Origin: JBBDXI01 sp040902425
Lineage (GTDB): Bacteria > Planctomycetota > Phycisphaerae > Phycisphaerales > UBA1924
Reading direction: 5' to 3'
DNA: 8,826 nucleotides
Assembly: GCA_040902425.1 (NCBI GenBank)
Contig: JBBDXI010000005.1
Coordinates: 1 to 8,826 of the forward strand
Both the position numbers and the translations under genes were made by a program. Shown here piece by piece: positions 1-6,154 of this stretch (positions within the stretch are counted from its first letter, which is position 1; each line of letters begins with the position of its first letter). The notes below the pieces were generated by a model. That model worked only from the letters and a program-made list of their open reading frames with translations, was not told the DNA's origin and searched no databases.

Positions 1-46
1 CCCCCCCCCCCCCCCCCCCCCCGCCCCCCCCCCCCCCCCCCCCCCC
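1..46. other. poly-C run, probable assembly or sequencing artefact
   Basis: Forty-five of the first 46 bases are C, with a single G at position 23. The run stops abruptly at normal GC-rich sequence, 18 bases before the glgC stop codon. Long G or C homopolymers at a contig end are typical of no-signal base calls in two-colour Illumina chemistry carried into an assembly. I see no biological element here and would not interpret these bases. Confidence 0.8.
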
Positions 47-64
47 GCTGGCACCGCGACGAAG

Positions 65-1318
65 CTAGATGACGATCGAGGAGATGTCGACGGAAGAGCG
101 GAGACCTTCGACGACGACGATGCCCGACTCGGTCACGTGGTGGCGCCGCTTGTCCAGCTCGAGGTCGTAGCCGACCGTCGCTCCCTCGGGGATCCGCACG
201 TTCTTGTCGAGGATGGCCCGGCGGATCCGCGCCCGCCGCCCGATGTCGCAGTTGTCGAGGATCACCGAGTCCTCCACGACCGCGCCGGTGTGCACCCGGA
301 CGTGCCGGCCCAGGACCGAGTTGCGCACCATGCCCCCCGAGAGGATGCAGCCGCCCGACACGGTGGAGTCGATGGCCTGGCCGCGCCGGCCGTCGTCGTC
401 GAAGGTGAACTTGGCGGGCGGGTCGGCGTAGCTCGCGGTCCGCAGCGGCCACTGCCGGTTGTAGAGGTTGAGCGCCGGGCTCACCGCGCGCAGGTCCATG
501 TGGGCCTCGTAGTAGGCGTCGAGCGTGCCCACGTCGCGCCAGTAGGCCGAGGACCCCGACACGTCCCCGGGGATCAGGTTGCTGGCGAAGTTGTAGGCGA
601 ACATGTCGAGGCGGTTCACCAGGGCCGGCAACACGTCGCGGCCGAAGTCGTGGGTGCTGTTCTCGCGGGCGGCGTCCGCGTAGAGCTCGCGCAGGAGCGT
701 ACGGGTCGAGAAGATGTAGTTTCCCATGGACGCGTACACCCGATCCGGGTCGCCCGGGATGGTGGGCGCGTCGGCGCGCTTCTCGTGGAAGCCGGTGATG
801 TGCCCGTCCCGCGCGGTCTCGATCACCCCGAAGTCCGCCGCGAAGCGCCGCTCGGTGGGGATGGCGGCCACCGTGATCTCGGCGCGCTTCTGCTCGTGGT
901 ACTCGATCATGTTCGAGATGTTCATGCGGTAGATATGATCGGCCCCGAAGATGGCGACCAGGTGCGGATCGGACTGCTCGATGAGGTTGGCGTTCTGGTA
1001 GATCGCGTCCGCGGTGCCCCGGTACCACGTTTCCCCCGCCGAGCGCATCTGGGCGGGGACCGGGATGATGAACTGATCCTTGAGCAGGCCGCCGAACTGC
1101 CAGCCCTCCGAGAGGTGCTGCAGCAGCGACTGGCTCTTGAACTGGGTGAGGACGTAGATCGAGTGGAGGCCGGAGTTGATGAAGTTGCTGAGGACGAAGT
1201 CGACGATGCGGTACTTGCCCCCGAACGGCACCGCCGGCTTGGCCCGCTCCTTGGTCAGGGGATAGAGACGGGTCCCCTTGCCGCCCGCCAGCACGATGCC
1301 GAGAACCCGCAGTCTCAT
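65..1318 (-). CDS. glgC: glucose-1-phosphate adenylyltransferase (ADP-glucose pyrophosphorylase)
   Basis: This cytosolic enzyme makes ADP-glucose and pyrophosphate from ATP and glucose-1-phosphate, the committed and allosterically controlled step of bacterial glycogen synthesis. The 417-residue length is normal for GlgC. The N-terminal nucleotidyltransferase domain opens with the signature LAGGKGTRLYPLT (residues 10-22), followed by the KPAVPFGGKYR region (27-37), GTADAIYQN (101-109), the metal/catalytic segment GADHIYRM (125-132), GVIE (164-167), FHEK (177-180) and WRDVGT (260-265). From about residue 315 hexapeptide-type repeats form the C-terminal left-handed beta-helix that carries regulatory contacts. 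The ATG at 1318 places the LAGGKGTR motif at the usual distance from the N-terminus; no strong Shine-Dalgarno is visible. No other glg gene is in the window. It is divergent from the RRM gene across a 200-bp spacer. The family call is very secure; allosteric effectors cannot be inferred. Confidence 0.97.
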   Translation of the reverse strand: MRLRVLGIVLAGGKGTRLYPLTKERAKPAVPFGGKYRIVDFVLSNFINSGLHSIYVLTQFKSQSLLQHLSEGWQFGGLLKDQFIIPVPAQMRSAGETWYRGTADAIYQNANLIEQSDPHLVAIFGADHIYRMNISNMIEYHEQKRAEITVAAIPTERRFAADFGVIETARDGHITGFHEKRADAPTIPGDPDRVYASMGNYIFSTRTLLRELYADAARENSTHDFGRDVLPALVNRLDMFAYNFASNLIPGDVSGSSAYWRDVGTLDAYYEAHMDLRAVSPALNLYNRQWPLRTASYADPPAKFTFDDDGRRGQAIDSTVSGGCILSGGMVRNSVLGRHVRVHTGAVVEDSVILDNCDIGRRARIRRAILDKNVRIPEGATVGYDLELDKRRHHVTESGIVVVEGLRSSVDISSIVI

Positions 1319-1391
1319 GGGCCCGATGTCCGCGGGTAGCCTACCACGCGCGGCGGCGGGGGAAAGGGCGCCTCCGGGGCCCGCGAGCCTG

Positions 1392-1397
1392 TATACT
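1392..1397 (+). promoter_or_regulatory. candidate -10 box of the RRM gene promoter
   Basis: TATACT matches the sigma70 -10 consensus at five of six positions in a very GC-rich spacer, on the strand of the RRM gene. It predicts transcription starting near 1403-1405, giving an untranslated leader of about 115 bases. No convincing -35 hexamer sits 16-18 bases upstream, so this is a partial promoter call. Confidence 0.45.
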
Positions 1398-1401
1398 CGG
1401 G

Positions 1402-1420
1402 GGTGTCTGGTACAGGCACC
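1402..1420 (+). promoter_or_regulatory. hairpin at the predicted 5' end of the RRM mRNA
   Basis: GGTGTC (1402-1407) can pair with GGCACC (1415-1420) through one T-G wobble, and T1408 with A1414, leaving the loop GGTAC. The hairpin falls at or just after the transcription start predicted from the TATACT box, so it could protect the 5' end or serve as a protein-binding site. This is read by eye from base pairing only. Confidence 0.35.
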
Positions 1421-1506
1421 GGCTCACCTTCGAGTCCTCCTCGTCAGGCAGCGTCTCCGGTCCCTTCCGCGCTTCAGAGACGTTCGACTCGGGCGGAAGC
1501 ACGTTC

Positions 1507-1511
1507 AGGAG
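1507..1511 (+). promoter_or_regulatory. ribosome binding site of the RRM gene
   Basis: AGGAG lies seven bases before the ATG at 1519, a textbook Shine-Dalgarno spacing, and it fixes that start. Confidence 0.8.
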
Positions 1512-1518
1512 ACACACC

Positions 1519-1824
1519 ATGTCCCAGAAGCTTTACGTCGGCGGTATCGCGTTCACCACCACCAGCGACGGCCTGCGCCAGCACTTCGCGCAGTCCGGCA
1601 CCGTGGTCTCGGCCAGCATCGTGACCGACCAGTTCTCCGGCCAGTCACGCGGCTTCGGCTTCGTGGAGATGTCCAGCGCCGACGAGGCGCAGCAGGCGGT
1701 GTCCCAGCTCCACGATCGCCAGCTCGACGGGCGCTCGCTGAAGGTGGAGGTCGCGAAGCCGAAGACCGACAAGCCCCGCAGCAGCGGGTTCGCCGGCCGC
1801 AGCGGCAGCGGAAGCTGGCGCTAA
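1519..1824 (+). CDS. small RRM-domain RNA-binding protein
   Basis: This 101-residue protein is almost entirely one RNA recognition motif. RNP2 is LYVGGI (residues 5-10) and RNP1 is RGFGFVEM (44-51), with the aromatic residues that stack on RNA bases in place (Y6, F46, F48). The RRM ends near residue 80 and a short Gly/Ser/Arg-rich tail follows (88-101), as in bacterial and cyanobacterial Rbp proteins and plant glycine-rich RNA-binding proteins. Such proteins bind single-stranded RNA and some are cold- or stress-induced; the targets here are unknown. The start is set by a good AGGAG seven bases upstream. The gene appears monocistronic, with a roughly 115-base leader that could host feedback control. 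A palindromic repeat element begins at the base after its TAA stop. The domain call is secure; the cellular role is not. Confidence 0.93.
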   Translation: MSQKLYVGGIAFTTTSDGLRQHFAQSGTVVSASIVTDQFSGQSRGFGFVEMSSADEAQQAVSQLHDRQLDGRSLKVEVAKPKTDKPRSSGFAGRSGSGSWR

Positions 1825-1964
1825 CCCGGATCATTCACGAACGGGCGCCCCACCCTCACCCCTCAGCGAGGGAGCCGGTTGGTGATCCCTCTCCCCCGCG
1901 AGGGGGAGAGGGCAGGGTGAGGGGGCGACCTCCCTGCCGACCGGGGCTTCGTGAATAGTCCGGG
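1825..1964. repeat. MITE/REP-like palindromic element with terminal inverted repeats
   Basis: The element begins immediately after the RRM stop codon. Its 17-base ends are inverted repeats with two mismatches: CCCGGA-TC-ATTCACGAA (1825-1841) and TTCGTGAAT-AG-TCCGGG (1948-1964). Inside, CCCTCACCC on the left (1853-1861) is complementary to GGGTGAGGG on the right (1915-1923), and CGCCCC is echoed by GGGGCG. A perfect 11-bp hairpin with a GCGA loop sits at 1887-1912 and a smaller CCCTC/GAGGG hairpin at 1860-1872. No open reading frame or transposase is present. As I recall, similar CCCTCTCC...GGAGAGGG modules are dispersed intergenic repeats in many high-GC bacterial genomes. It lies between convergent genes and may cap both transcripts, but lacks the T-tract of an intrinsic terminator. 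Confidence 0.65.
1887..1912. other. perfect 11-bp hairpin with GCGA tetraloop inside the palindromic element
   Basis: CCCTCTCCCCC (1887-1897) pairs without mismatch with GGGGGAGAGGG (1902-1912). On the plus strand the loop is GCGA, a GNRA-type tetraloop, so the RRM-sense transcript would form an exceptionally stable hairpin about 60 bases after its stop codon. No T-run follows on either strand, so mRNA 3'-end protection or rho-assisted ending is more plausible than intrinsic termination. Confidence 0.6.
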
Positions 1965-1997
1965 GCCTAGGCGCGCTTCCCGCATCCCGGGCGCCCG

Positions 1998-3695
1998 TCA
2001 CGCATCGGGGTCGGCCCCGCGGTTGACCGCGCTGACCACCGCGCGGAGCGAGGCGGTCACGATGTTCGCGTGGATCCCCACGCCCCAGCGCGGCTTGCCG
2101 TCTCCCACCTTCGCCTCCACGTAGGCGACCGCGGAGGCGTCGGCGCCCCCGCCCATCGCGTGCTCGTGGTAGTCGAGCACCGCCACCGTGATGCCCGCGT
2201 CGCGGCGTAGGGCGTCGACGAAGGCGGCGATGGGGCCGTTGCCGGCGCCCTTGGCGAGGCATTCGGCCTCCCCGACGCGCACCGGCGCCTCGATGGTGGT
2301 CTCGCCCGCCTCGCCCGCGGTCGTGATCGTCGGATGATGGACCAGGGAGAGCGGCCGGTCCGGCGCGAGGTACGTCGACTCGAAGGCGCCCCGGATCTGA
2401 TCCGCGGTGATCTCGGTGCCGCTCTGCTCGACCATCTTCTGGATGACCGACGAGAACTCGATCTGCAGGCGGCGCGGCAGGTCGAAGCCGTGCTCGAACT
2501 TCATGATGTAGGCCACCCCGCCCTTGCCGGACTGGCTGTTGACGCGGATGACCGCCTCGTAGCTCCGGCCCACGTGGTGCGGGTCGATGGGCAGGTAGGG
2601 GACCTCCCAGATGTCGTAGTTCTTGCCGAGCGCCTCGAAGCCCTTCTTGATCGCGTCCTGGTGCGAGCCGGAGAACGCGGTATAGACCAGGTCGCCCACG
2701 TAGGGATGGCGCGGGTGCACGGGCAGGCGGTTGCAGTGCTCGGTGATGCGCCGGGCCGCGTCGATGTCGGCGAAGTCGAGCTTCGGATCCACTCCCTGGC
2801 TGAAGAGGTTCAGCGCGAGGGTCACCACGTCCACGTTGCCGGTGCGCTCGCCGTTGCCGAAGAGCGTGCCCTCGACCCGGTCGGCCCCCGCCTGGACGGC
2901 CAGCTCGGTGGCGGCCACCGCGGTGCCCCGGTCGTTATGCGGGTGCAGGGACAGCACGAACGAGTCCCGCCGGCTCACGTGGCGCAGGAACCACTCGATC
3001 TGGTCCGCGTAGACGTTGGGGGTGGCCATCTCGACGGTGGCGGGCAGGTTCAAGATCACCTTCTTCGCGGGCGTCGGCTCCCACACGTCCATCACCCGCT
3101 CGCAGATCTCCACCGCGAAGTCGAGCTCGGTGCCCGTGAAGCTCTCCGGCGAGTACTGGTAGTGGACGTCACACTCGGGAATGGTGGCGGTCAGCTCGCG
3201 GCAGAGCCGGGCCGCGCGCACCGCGATGTCCACGATACCGGCCCGGTCGAGTCCGAAGACCACCCGGCGCTGGAGCGTGGAGGTGGAGTTGTAGAGATGC
3301 ATCACCGCCCGACGGGCCCCGCGGAGCGACTCGAAGCTGCGCTCGATCTGCTCGGGCCGCGCCTGGGTCAGGACCTGGATCATCACGTCGTCGGGGATCA
3401 GGTGCTCCTCGATGAGCTGGCGGATGAAATCGAAGTCGGGCTGGGAGGCGGCCGGGAAGCCCACCTCGATCTCCTTGAAGCCGCACTGCACCAGCAGGTC
3501 GAACATGCGCCGCTTGCGCTCCGGGTCCATGGGGTCGATCAGGGCCTGGTTGCCGTCACGCAGGTCCACGCTGCACCAGCGGGGCGCCCGGGTGATCACC
3601 CGGGACGGCCACGTCCGATCCGGCAGCGGGATCGGGGTGAACGGGCGGTAGTGCTGGAACGGCATCGGAGCCGGTGGACCCACCTTGCGCGCCAT
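1998..3695 (-). CDS. leuA: 2-isopropylmalate synthase (LeuA type 2)
   Basis: The enzyme condenses acetyl-CoA with 2-oxoisovalerate to 2-isopropylmalate, the first committed and leucine-inhibited step of leucine synthesis in the cytosol. With the start chosen here it is 565 residues, right for the longer LeuA family of actinobacteria, fungi and some proteobacteria. The TIM-barrel catalytic domain carries LRDGNQAL (45-52, catalytic Arg46 and metal ligand Asp47), EVGFPAASQ (77-85) and HPHNDRGT (251-258, metal ligands His251 and His253), followed by EGTLFGNGERTGN (275-287). A linker leads to the C-terminal leucine-sensing domain (about 430-560) with GNGPIAAFVDAL (485-496). The ATG at 3695 is preferred because GGGAGG precedes it by about six bases. 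An in-frame upstream start at 3746 would need translation through the attenuator terminator. It is preceded by a leader peptide and terminator and is convergent with the RRM gene. Confidence 0.97.
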   Translation of the reverse strand: MARKVGPPAPMPFQHYRPFTPIPLPDRTWPSRVITRAPRWCSVDLRDGNQALIDPMDPERKRRMFDLLVQCGFKEIEVGFPAASQPDFDFIRQLIEEHLIPDDVMIQVLTQARPEQIERSFESLRGARRAVMHLYNSTSTLQRRVVFGLDRAGIVDIAVRAARLCRELTATIPECDVHYQYSPESFTGTELDFAVEICERVMDVWEPTPAKKVILNLPATVEMATPNVYADQIEWFLRHVSRRDSFVLSLHPHNDRGTAVAATELAVQAGADRVEGTLFGNGERTGNVDVVTLALNLFSQGVDPKLDFADIDAARRITEHCNRLPVHPRHPYVGDLVYTAFSGSHQDAIKKGFEALGKNYDIWEVPYLPIDPHHVGRSYEAVIRVNSQSGKGGVAYIMKFEHGFDLPRRLQIEFSSVIQKMVEQSGTEITADQIRGAFESTYLAPDRPLSLVHHPTITTAGEAGETTIEAPVRVGEAECLAKGAGNGPIAAFVDALRRDAGITVAVLDYHEHAMGGGADASAVAYVEAKVGDGKPRWGVGIHANIVTASLRAVVSAVNRGADPDA

Positions 3696-3701
3696 TGAAT
3701 G

Positions 3702-3709
3702 CCTCCCTC
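3702..3709 (-). promoter_or_regulatory. ribosome binding site deciding the leuA start
   Basis: On the minus strand a GAGGGAGG-type purine block lies about six bases before the ATG at 3695. It supports that start over the longer in-frame reading that begins at 3746 inside the terminator hairpin. Confidence 0.8.
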
Positions 3710-3725
3710 TCTTCTCTATAGAAAC

Positions 3726-3758
3726 AAAAAAGCCTCCCCGGAACACGGGAGAGGCTTT
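3726..3758 (-). terminator. leu attenuator intrinsic terminator
   Basis: On the minus strand AAAGCCTCTCC pairs with GGGGAGGCTTT (one T-G wobble) around an eight-base loop, and the right arm runs directly into six T residues (3731-3726). It ends 30 bases before the leuA ATG and after a short leucine-rich leader peptide, so it is placed to stop transcription before leuA when leucine is plentiful rather than to end an upstream gene. Confidence 0.9.
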
Positions 3759-3777
3759 GGGCGCGCGCCGCGAAAGG

Positions 3778-3787
3778 NNNNNNNNNN
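3778..3787. other. 10-N assembly gap inside the leu leader
   Basis: Ten N residues separate the leader peptide stop (3791) from the terminator hairpin. The true number and identity of the missing bases are unknown, and this is where the antiterminator arm would be expected, so the alternative fold cannot be drawn. Confidence 0.95.
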
Positions 3788-3790
3788 CGC

Positions 3791-3835
3791 CTAACTCAGT
3801 AGCAGGACCCCGAAGAGCGTACCCACCTGCATCAT
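3791..3835 (-). CDS. leuL: leuA leader peptide (attenuation peptide)
   Basis: This 14-codon frame encodes MMQVGTLFGVLLLS and ends in TAG. Four of its codons are Leu, three of them consecutive near the end (CTG CTA CTG); the central CTA should be uncommon in so GC-rich a genome and would sharpen the response to charged leucyl-tRNA. Ribosome stalling at these codons under leucine shortage would favour an antiterminator and allow leuA transcription; rapid translation would let the terminator at 3726-3758 form. There is no Shine-Dalgarno. A good promoter places transcription start at about 3835-3838, at or within three bases of the ATG, so the message is probably leaderless. The second ATG (3832) is an alternative start. 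The assignment rests on position, composition and the downstream terminator together. Confidence 0.88.
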   Translation of the reverse strand: MMQVGTLFGVLLLS

Positions 3836-3844
3836 GTGCCGGGC

Positions 3845-3873
3845 ATTGTGCCCAGATCGGGGGCGATTGTCAA
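3845..3873 (-). promoter_or_regulatory. sigma70-type promoter of the leuL-leuA transcript
   Basis: On the minus strand a perfect -35 TTGACA (3873-3868) is followed after exactly 17 bases by the -10 CACAAT (3850-3845, four of six consensus positions). The predicted start is near 3838, with A residues at 3837 and 3835, practically at the leader ATG. The promoter lies in the 58-bp divergent spacer shared with the ABC transporter gene. Confidence 0.8.
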
Positions 3874-3881
3874 GCTTCCGG

Positions 3882-3887
3882 TAGAAT
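3882..3887 (+). promoter_or_regulatory. candidate -10 box for the ABC importer operon
   Basis: TAGAAT matches the -10 consensus at five of six positions. The normal seven-base offset puts transcription start at 3894, the G of the GTG start codon, suggesting a leaderless mRNA. No clear -35 is visible at 16-18 bases upstream, so it is weaker evidence than the leu promoter facing the other way. Confidence 0.5.
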
Positions 3888-3893
3888 GCGGGG

Positions 3894-4643
3894 GTGATCG
3901 CGGTCCGCGAGGTCACGAAGCGCTTCGGCGCCACCCCGGCTCTCGACGCGGTGTCACTGGAGGTGCGCCCCGGCACCACCCACGTGCTGCTGGGCTCGAG
4001 CGGCTCGGGCAAATCCACCGTGCTCCGGCTCATCCTCGGCCTGACCTGGCCGGACGCGGGCTCGGTGCGGGTGGACGGCACCCCGGTGGAGCCGGCCACG
4101 CGCGACGGCCTGCTGGCCCGCATGGGCTACGTGGTGCAGGACGGCGGGCTCTACCCGCACCTGACCGCTTTCGACAACGTGGCCCTGGCCGCGGAGGCGC
4201 AGCGCTGGCCGCGGGCGCGCATCGCGGCGCGCATCGCCGAGCTGGCCGACCTGGCCGGCCTCGATGGCGGCATGCTGCGGCGGTATCCGCGCGAGCTCAG
4301 CGGGGGCCAGCGCCAGCGCGTCGGGCTGATGCGCGCCCTGGTGCTGGACCCGCCGATCCTGCTCCTGGACGAGCCGCTCGGCGCGCTCGACCCCATCGTG
4401 CGCGCGGAGCTGCAGGAGCAGCTCGGGCGGCTCTTCGCGCGCCTGGCCAAGACGGTGGTGCTGGTCACCCACGACATCCGCGAGGCGGCGCTGCTCGGCC
4501 ACACGATCACGCTGCTCACCGCCGGGCGCGTCGTGCAGCACGGGACGTTCGCGGACCTGGCCGAGCGGCCGGCCAGCCCGTTCGTGACCCAGTTCCTCAC
4601 CGCCCAGACGCTCGCCGCGGGCGCGCGCGCGGGCCGCCCCTGA
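3894..4643 (+). CDS. ABC importer ATPase, quaternary-amine (OpuCA/ProV/EgtV) class
   Basis: This 249-residue ATP-binding subunit energises import by the permease encoded directly downstream. All motifs are intact: Walker A GSSGSGKST (34-42), Q-loop glutamine Q82, signature LSGGQ (135-139), Walker B ILLLDE (155-160), D-loop ALDP (164-167) and the switch histidine H193. It ends at about 249 residues, so it lacks the C-terminal CBS pair found in OpuCA-like osmosensing ATPases. The family is inferred mainly from the downstream substrate-binding/permease fusion. The start is a GTG; there is no convincing Shine-Dalgarno and a TAGAAT box suggests a leaderless message. Two bases separate its TGA from the next ATG, so the two genes form one operon. 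The ABC ATPase call is certain; the substrate (betaine, choline, carnitine, ergothioneine or another cation) is not visible. Confidence 0.93.
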   Translation: MIAVREVTKRFGATPALDAVSLEVRPGTTHVLLGSSGSGKSTVLRLILGLTWPDAGSVRVDGTPVEPATRDGLLARMGYVVQDGGLYPHLTAFDNVALAAEAQRWPRARIAARIAELADLAGLDGGMLRRYPRELSGGQRQRVGLMRALVLDPPILLLDEPLGALDPIVRAELQEQLGRLFARLAKTVVLVTHDIREAALLGHTITLLTAGRVVQHGTFADLAERPASPFVTQFLTAQTLAAGARAGRP

Positions 4644-4645
4644 CG

Positions 4646-6154
4646 ATGCGGATGGTCTCGCGGTCGGCGCTGCGCGCCGCGACGCTCGGCGCGCTCCTGG
4701 CGAGCGCTGCCCCGGTGAGCGCGGGGCCCGACGGGGTGATCCGGGTGGGCTCGAAGTCGTTCACCGAGAGCTACATCCTGGCGGAGGTGGCGGCCCAGAT
4801 CATCGAGCAGGTCGGCGAGGCACGCGTGGAGCGGCAGGTGGGGCTGGGCGGCACCGGGGTGACGTACCGGGCGCTCGAGTCGGGCGCGATCGACCTCTAT
4901 CCCGAGTACACCGGCACGCTCGCGCGCGTCATCCTGAAGGATGCGTCACTCGAGACGCCCGAGGCCATCCGCGCGCGCCTGCTCCCCCGCGGCCTCACGG
5001 TCAGCGCCCCGCTCGGCTTCGCCAATACCTACGCCCTCGCGGTCCGCGCGGAGATGGCCGAGCGCCTCGGTCTCGAAACCATCGGCGATCTGGCCCGGCA
5101 TCCGGAGCTGCGCGCCGCGTTCAGCTCGGGCTTCCTCGAGCGCGAGGACGGCTGGCCCGGCCTGCGGGCGCGCTATGGCTTGACCCTCGCCCGGGTGGGC
5201 GTGATGGAGCACGCGCTGACCTACCGCGCGATCGCGAGCGGCGACGTGGACGTCATGGACGTGTTCTCGACCGACGGCCAGCTCGAGCGGCTCGCGCTCC
5301 GTCTGCTGGCCGACGACCGAGGCTTCTTCCCGGACTACTCCGCGGTGCTGCTGGCCCGCGGTGACATGACCGAGCGCTTCCCGCGCACCTGGGCGCGGCT
5401 GCGCGAGGCGCTGGAGGGTCGTCTCGACGGCGCGCGCATGGCGCGGCTCAACGCCATGGCCGATCTGGACGGCCGGCGGGTGTCGGAAGTGGCGGCCACG
5501 TTCCTGGGCGGCGGCGCGGTGCCCTCGGGCGTCGGCGGTCGCCGGGAGATGCTGGCGGAGCTCTCCGCGCTCACCCTCGACCACCTGCTGCTGGTGCTGA
5601 TCTCGGTGGGGGTGGCCGTCGCGCTCGGCATCCCGATGGGGATCGTCGCCGCGCGCTACCGGCGCGCCGGGCAGCTCGAGCTGTCCGCGATCACGATGCT
5701 CCAGACCGTGCCCGCGCTGGCCCTCCTGATGTTCATGATCCCGCTGTTCGGCATCGGCAAGGGGCCGGCGTTGGTCGCGCTCTCGCTCTACGCGCTGCTG
5801 CCGATCGCGCGGAACACCTACGCCGGGCTGATGGCGATCGATCGGACCCTGCTGGAGATCGCCGGGGTGCTGCGCCTCGAGCCGATGCGCCGGCTGCTCC
5901 GGATCGAGCTGCCGCTGGCCGCCATTCCGATCATGGCCGGCATCAAGACCGCGGCGGTGACCACGGTGGGCACCGCCACCCTCGCCGCCTTCATCGGCGG
6001 GGGTGGCTACGGCGCCCTGATCGTGCGCGGCCTCGCGCTCGACGACACGGCCACGATCCTGGCCGGAGCCGCCCCCGCCGCAGCCATGGCGCTGGTGTTT
6101 CACGCGCTGTTCGAGCTGGCCGATCGCGTATTGGTGCCGCGGGGACTGCGATGA
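4646..6154 (+). CDS. fused substrate-binding protein and permease of a quaternary-amine ABC importer
   Basis: The 502-residue protein joins two importer parts in one chain. Residues 1-26 look like a Sec signal peptide ending in PVSA before GPDG. Residues about 31-295 are an OpuAC/OsmF-type binding domain: VGSKSFTESYILAE (34-47), GLGGTGVTYRAL (67-78), GAIDLYPEYTGT (80-91) and DVDVMDVFSTDGQ (200-212). Residues about 308-495 are a BPD-type permease with five hydrophobic segments (roughly 311-335, 345-370, 374-395, 432-456, 466-492) and an EAA-like coupling loop from EIAGVLRL to IELPLAAIP (404-428). The first ATG (4646) is used; one at 4652 would also keep the signal peptide. Known fusions such as Lactococcus OpuABC and EgtU have the permease first and the binding domain last, so this order is reversed. 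Nearby egt genes make ergothioneine a possible ligand; betaine-type osmolytes are equally compatible. Confidence 0.92.
   Translation: MRMVSRSALRAATLGALLASAAPVSAGPDGVIRVGSKSFTESYILAEVAAQIIEQVGEARVERQVGLGGTGVTYRALESGAIDLYPEYTGTLARVILKDASLETPEAIRARLLPRGLTVSAPLGFANTYALAVRAEMAERLGLETIGDLARHPELRAAFSSGFLEREDGWPGLRARYGLTLARVGVMEHALTYRAIASGDVDVMDVFSTDGQLERLALRLLADDRGFFPDYSAVLLARGDMTERFPRTWARLREALEGRLDGARMARLNAMADLDGRRVSEVAATFLGGGAVPSGVGGRREMLAELSALTLDHLLLVLISVGVAVALGIPMGIVAARYRRAGQLELSAITMLQTVPALALLMFMIPLFGIGKGPALVALSLYALLPIARNTYAGLMAIDRTLLEIAGVLRLEPMRRLLRIELPLAAIPIMAGIKTAAVTTVGTATLAAFIGGGGYGALIVRGLALDDTATILAGAAPAAAMALVFHALFELADRVLVPRGLR

Noticed and set aside
137..1339. 400-codon open frame on the plus strand opposite glgC
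   Set aside because: It is a shadow frame created by high GC3. Its product is Val/Asp/Arg-rich without domains, while the opposite strand is an unmistakable GlgC.
2334..3698. 454-codon open frame on the plus strand opposite leuA
   Set aside because: Antisense shadow of leuA with low-complexity composition and no recognisable motifs.
3696..3746. Longer leuA start at 3746 with 17 extra residues
   Set aside because: The extra codons read through the attenuator terminator stem and T-tract, and the strong ribosome site points to the ATG at 3695.
4613..4632. Alternating GC run at the end of the ATPase gene as a possible Z-DNA or regulatory site
   Set aside because: It encodes the Ala/Gly/Arg-rich C-terminal tail of the ATPase and is what high-GC codon use produces; no independent signal supports a regulatory role.
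3836..4645. In-frame upstream extension of the binding-protein/permease gene across the ATPase gene
   Set aside because: The extension is an Arg/Ala/Gly-rich out-of-frame reading of the ATPase gene. The real N-terminus is the signal peptide starting at 4646.
4946..6103. 385-codon minus-strand frame opposite the importer fusion
   Set aside because: Composition is His/Gln/Arg/Gly-rich with no domain, typical of an antisense shadow in GC-rich DNA.
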